Part shown: positions 63,286 through 64,000 of the stretch, one piece after another
How positions within the stretch are numbered: position 1 is the stretch's first letter
How the letters are laid out: every line of letters starts with the position of its first letter
Source: Ciona intestinalis
Lineage: Eukaryota; Chordata; Ascidiacea; Phlebobranchia; Cionidae
NCBI RefSeq assembly: GCF_000224145.3
Contig: NC_020168.2
Span: 2,305,171 to 2,369,170, forward strand
Length of the DNA: 64,000 bases
Direction of reading: 5' to 3'
Notes under the pieces: model-generated
What the model saw: the letters and a program-made list of their open reading frames with translations, nothing else
Database searches by the model: none
Told to the model about the DNA's origin: nothing
Program-made: the position numbers and the translations under genes

Positions 63286-64000
63286 GTAAGATGGGATCAA
63301 AGTGTTTATGATATTAAAAATGTAATGCATTCTATTATATCATTAAATCTAAACTGTGTTTTACATTAATGGCTGCGTTGTGACTGTTTTTTTACATTAT
63401 TTTTTCATATAAATTAATGGTTCAAATAAATTCACCTGATAAGTTGTAATGTCATTTAATCCGTGTGTGATTAAAACATGCTTGATGTTATCTGAATCTA
63501 TAATAAAAATGTGAAAAATGTGACTTCTTTGAAATATTTATGTCACTTCTGTAGTCCTGTATGAACTGTATAAACAGATGAAATTTTAATTTAATACTTG
63601 TTTTGCTGCCAACAGTGTAAAAAAATATAGGCACAGCTGAGCTTTTAAATTCTTATTGAAAACACTTGTCAAATTGTGACAGAACGCTACATATTATGTT
63701 CAAAATATTATATTTCCTTAAAAATGCTTGATTTATTTCAATTTTTATATTTAAATGTATTATATCTAGTTTATCTTATAATCTAAGACATGTTATAATA
63801 TTTTAGAACATAAGGGTGTATAGGTTTTTACTACATAATAGATATCTAACTTTTCACAATAATGTAAAATATAAAATTAATTTGTAACTGGTTGTTTAAA
63901 AACAGGCAGTGTAAATATGTTATGTGTATTTACAGTGAATGTTTTAAACAAACAATGAAAACTTCTGTAAAAAGGCACTATTTCTTACTTGTTTATTAGC
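63286..64000. other. Start of MRTF-like intron 3
   Basis: AT-rich with no exon recognised; presumed intron. Confidence 0.6.

Overview
The window looks like nuclear DNA of a tunicate, most likely Ciona. It is AT-rich, has many short introns, and encodes chordate-type proteins. It is dusted with about 20 copies of a short repeat whose ends read TAGGGTGGGGGAAGATGGGA, with tRNA-derived SINEs ending in (CATT)n, and with TTAGGG-like telomeric words. The species call is inference from gene content and repeats; no search was run. Genes were built exon by exon from reading frame, GT/GC-AG borders and intron phase. In every multi-exon model the phases close.

Layout. 1-15,022: two tandem FLVCR-type (MFS) transporter genes on the + strand. 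The first is seen only as its last five exons. The second is complete (13 exons), but its exon 9 carries a 1.56-kb inverted-repeat transposon with a 9-bp target duplication. 15,285-17,443 (-): an unrecognised 338-aa gene in five exons. 18,702-27,955 (-): a complete 21-exon cytosolic aconitase/IRP1 gene (892 aa). 29,137-30,033 (-): an intronless secreted LamG/jelly-roll-like protein with its own TATA box. 32,329-35,263 (-): 9-exon mitochondrial 3-ketoacyl-CoA thiolase, ACAA2 type (398 aa). 37,133-37,633 (+): a 62-aa secreted, arginine-rich precursor that looks like an antimicrobial peptide. 38,335-41,437 (-): TACO1/YebC-like mitochondrial translation factor. 42,407-47,013 (-): ADAP/centaurin-alpha (ArfGAP plus two PH domains), with two possible C-terminal ends. 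48,318-48,389: tRNA-Thr(CGU). 51,160-60,423 (+): a 16-exon, 787-aa cell-surface protein with two TSP1 repeats, an EGF domain, a ZP domain, a furin site and a C-terminal membrane span. 61,830 to the window end (+): the first three coding exons of an MRTF/myocardin-type RPEL coactivator.

The genes do not form one pathway. Aconitase, thiolase and TACO1 are metabolic or mitochondrial housekeeping genes. The ZP protein, the LamG protein and the small cationic peptide are secreted or surface products. The most unusual signals are in the mobile DNA: the exon-disrupting element with 284-bp arm repeats, two 35-bp hairpin insertions each with a 6-bp duplication, and a 531-bp TIR element in a TACO1 intron holding a tRNA-like module and a G-quadruplex/telomere-like tract. 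No retrovirus-like element, Polinton or CRISPR array was seen.
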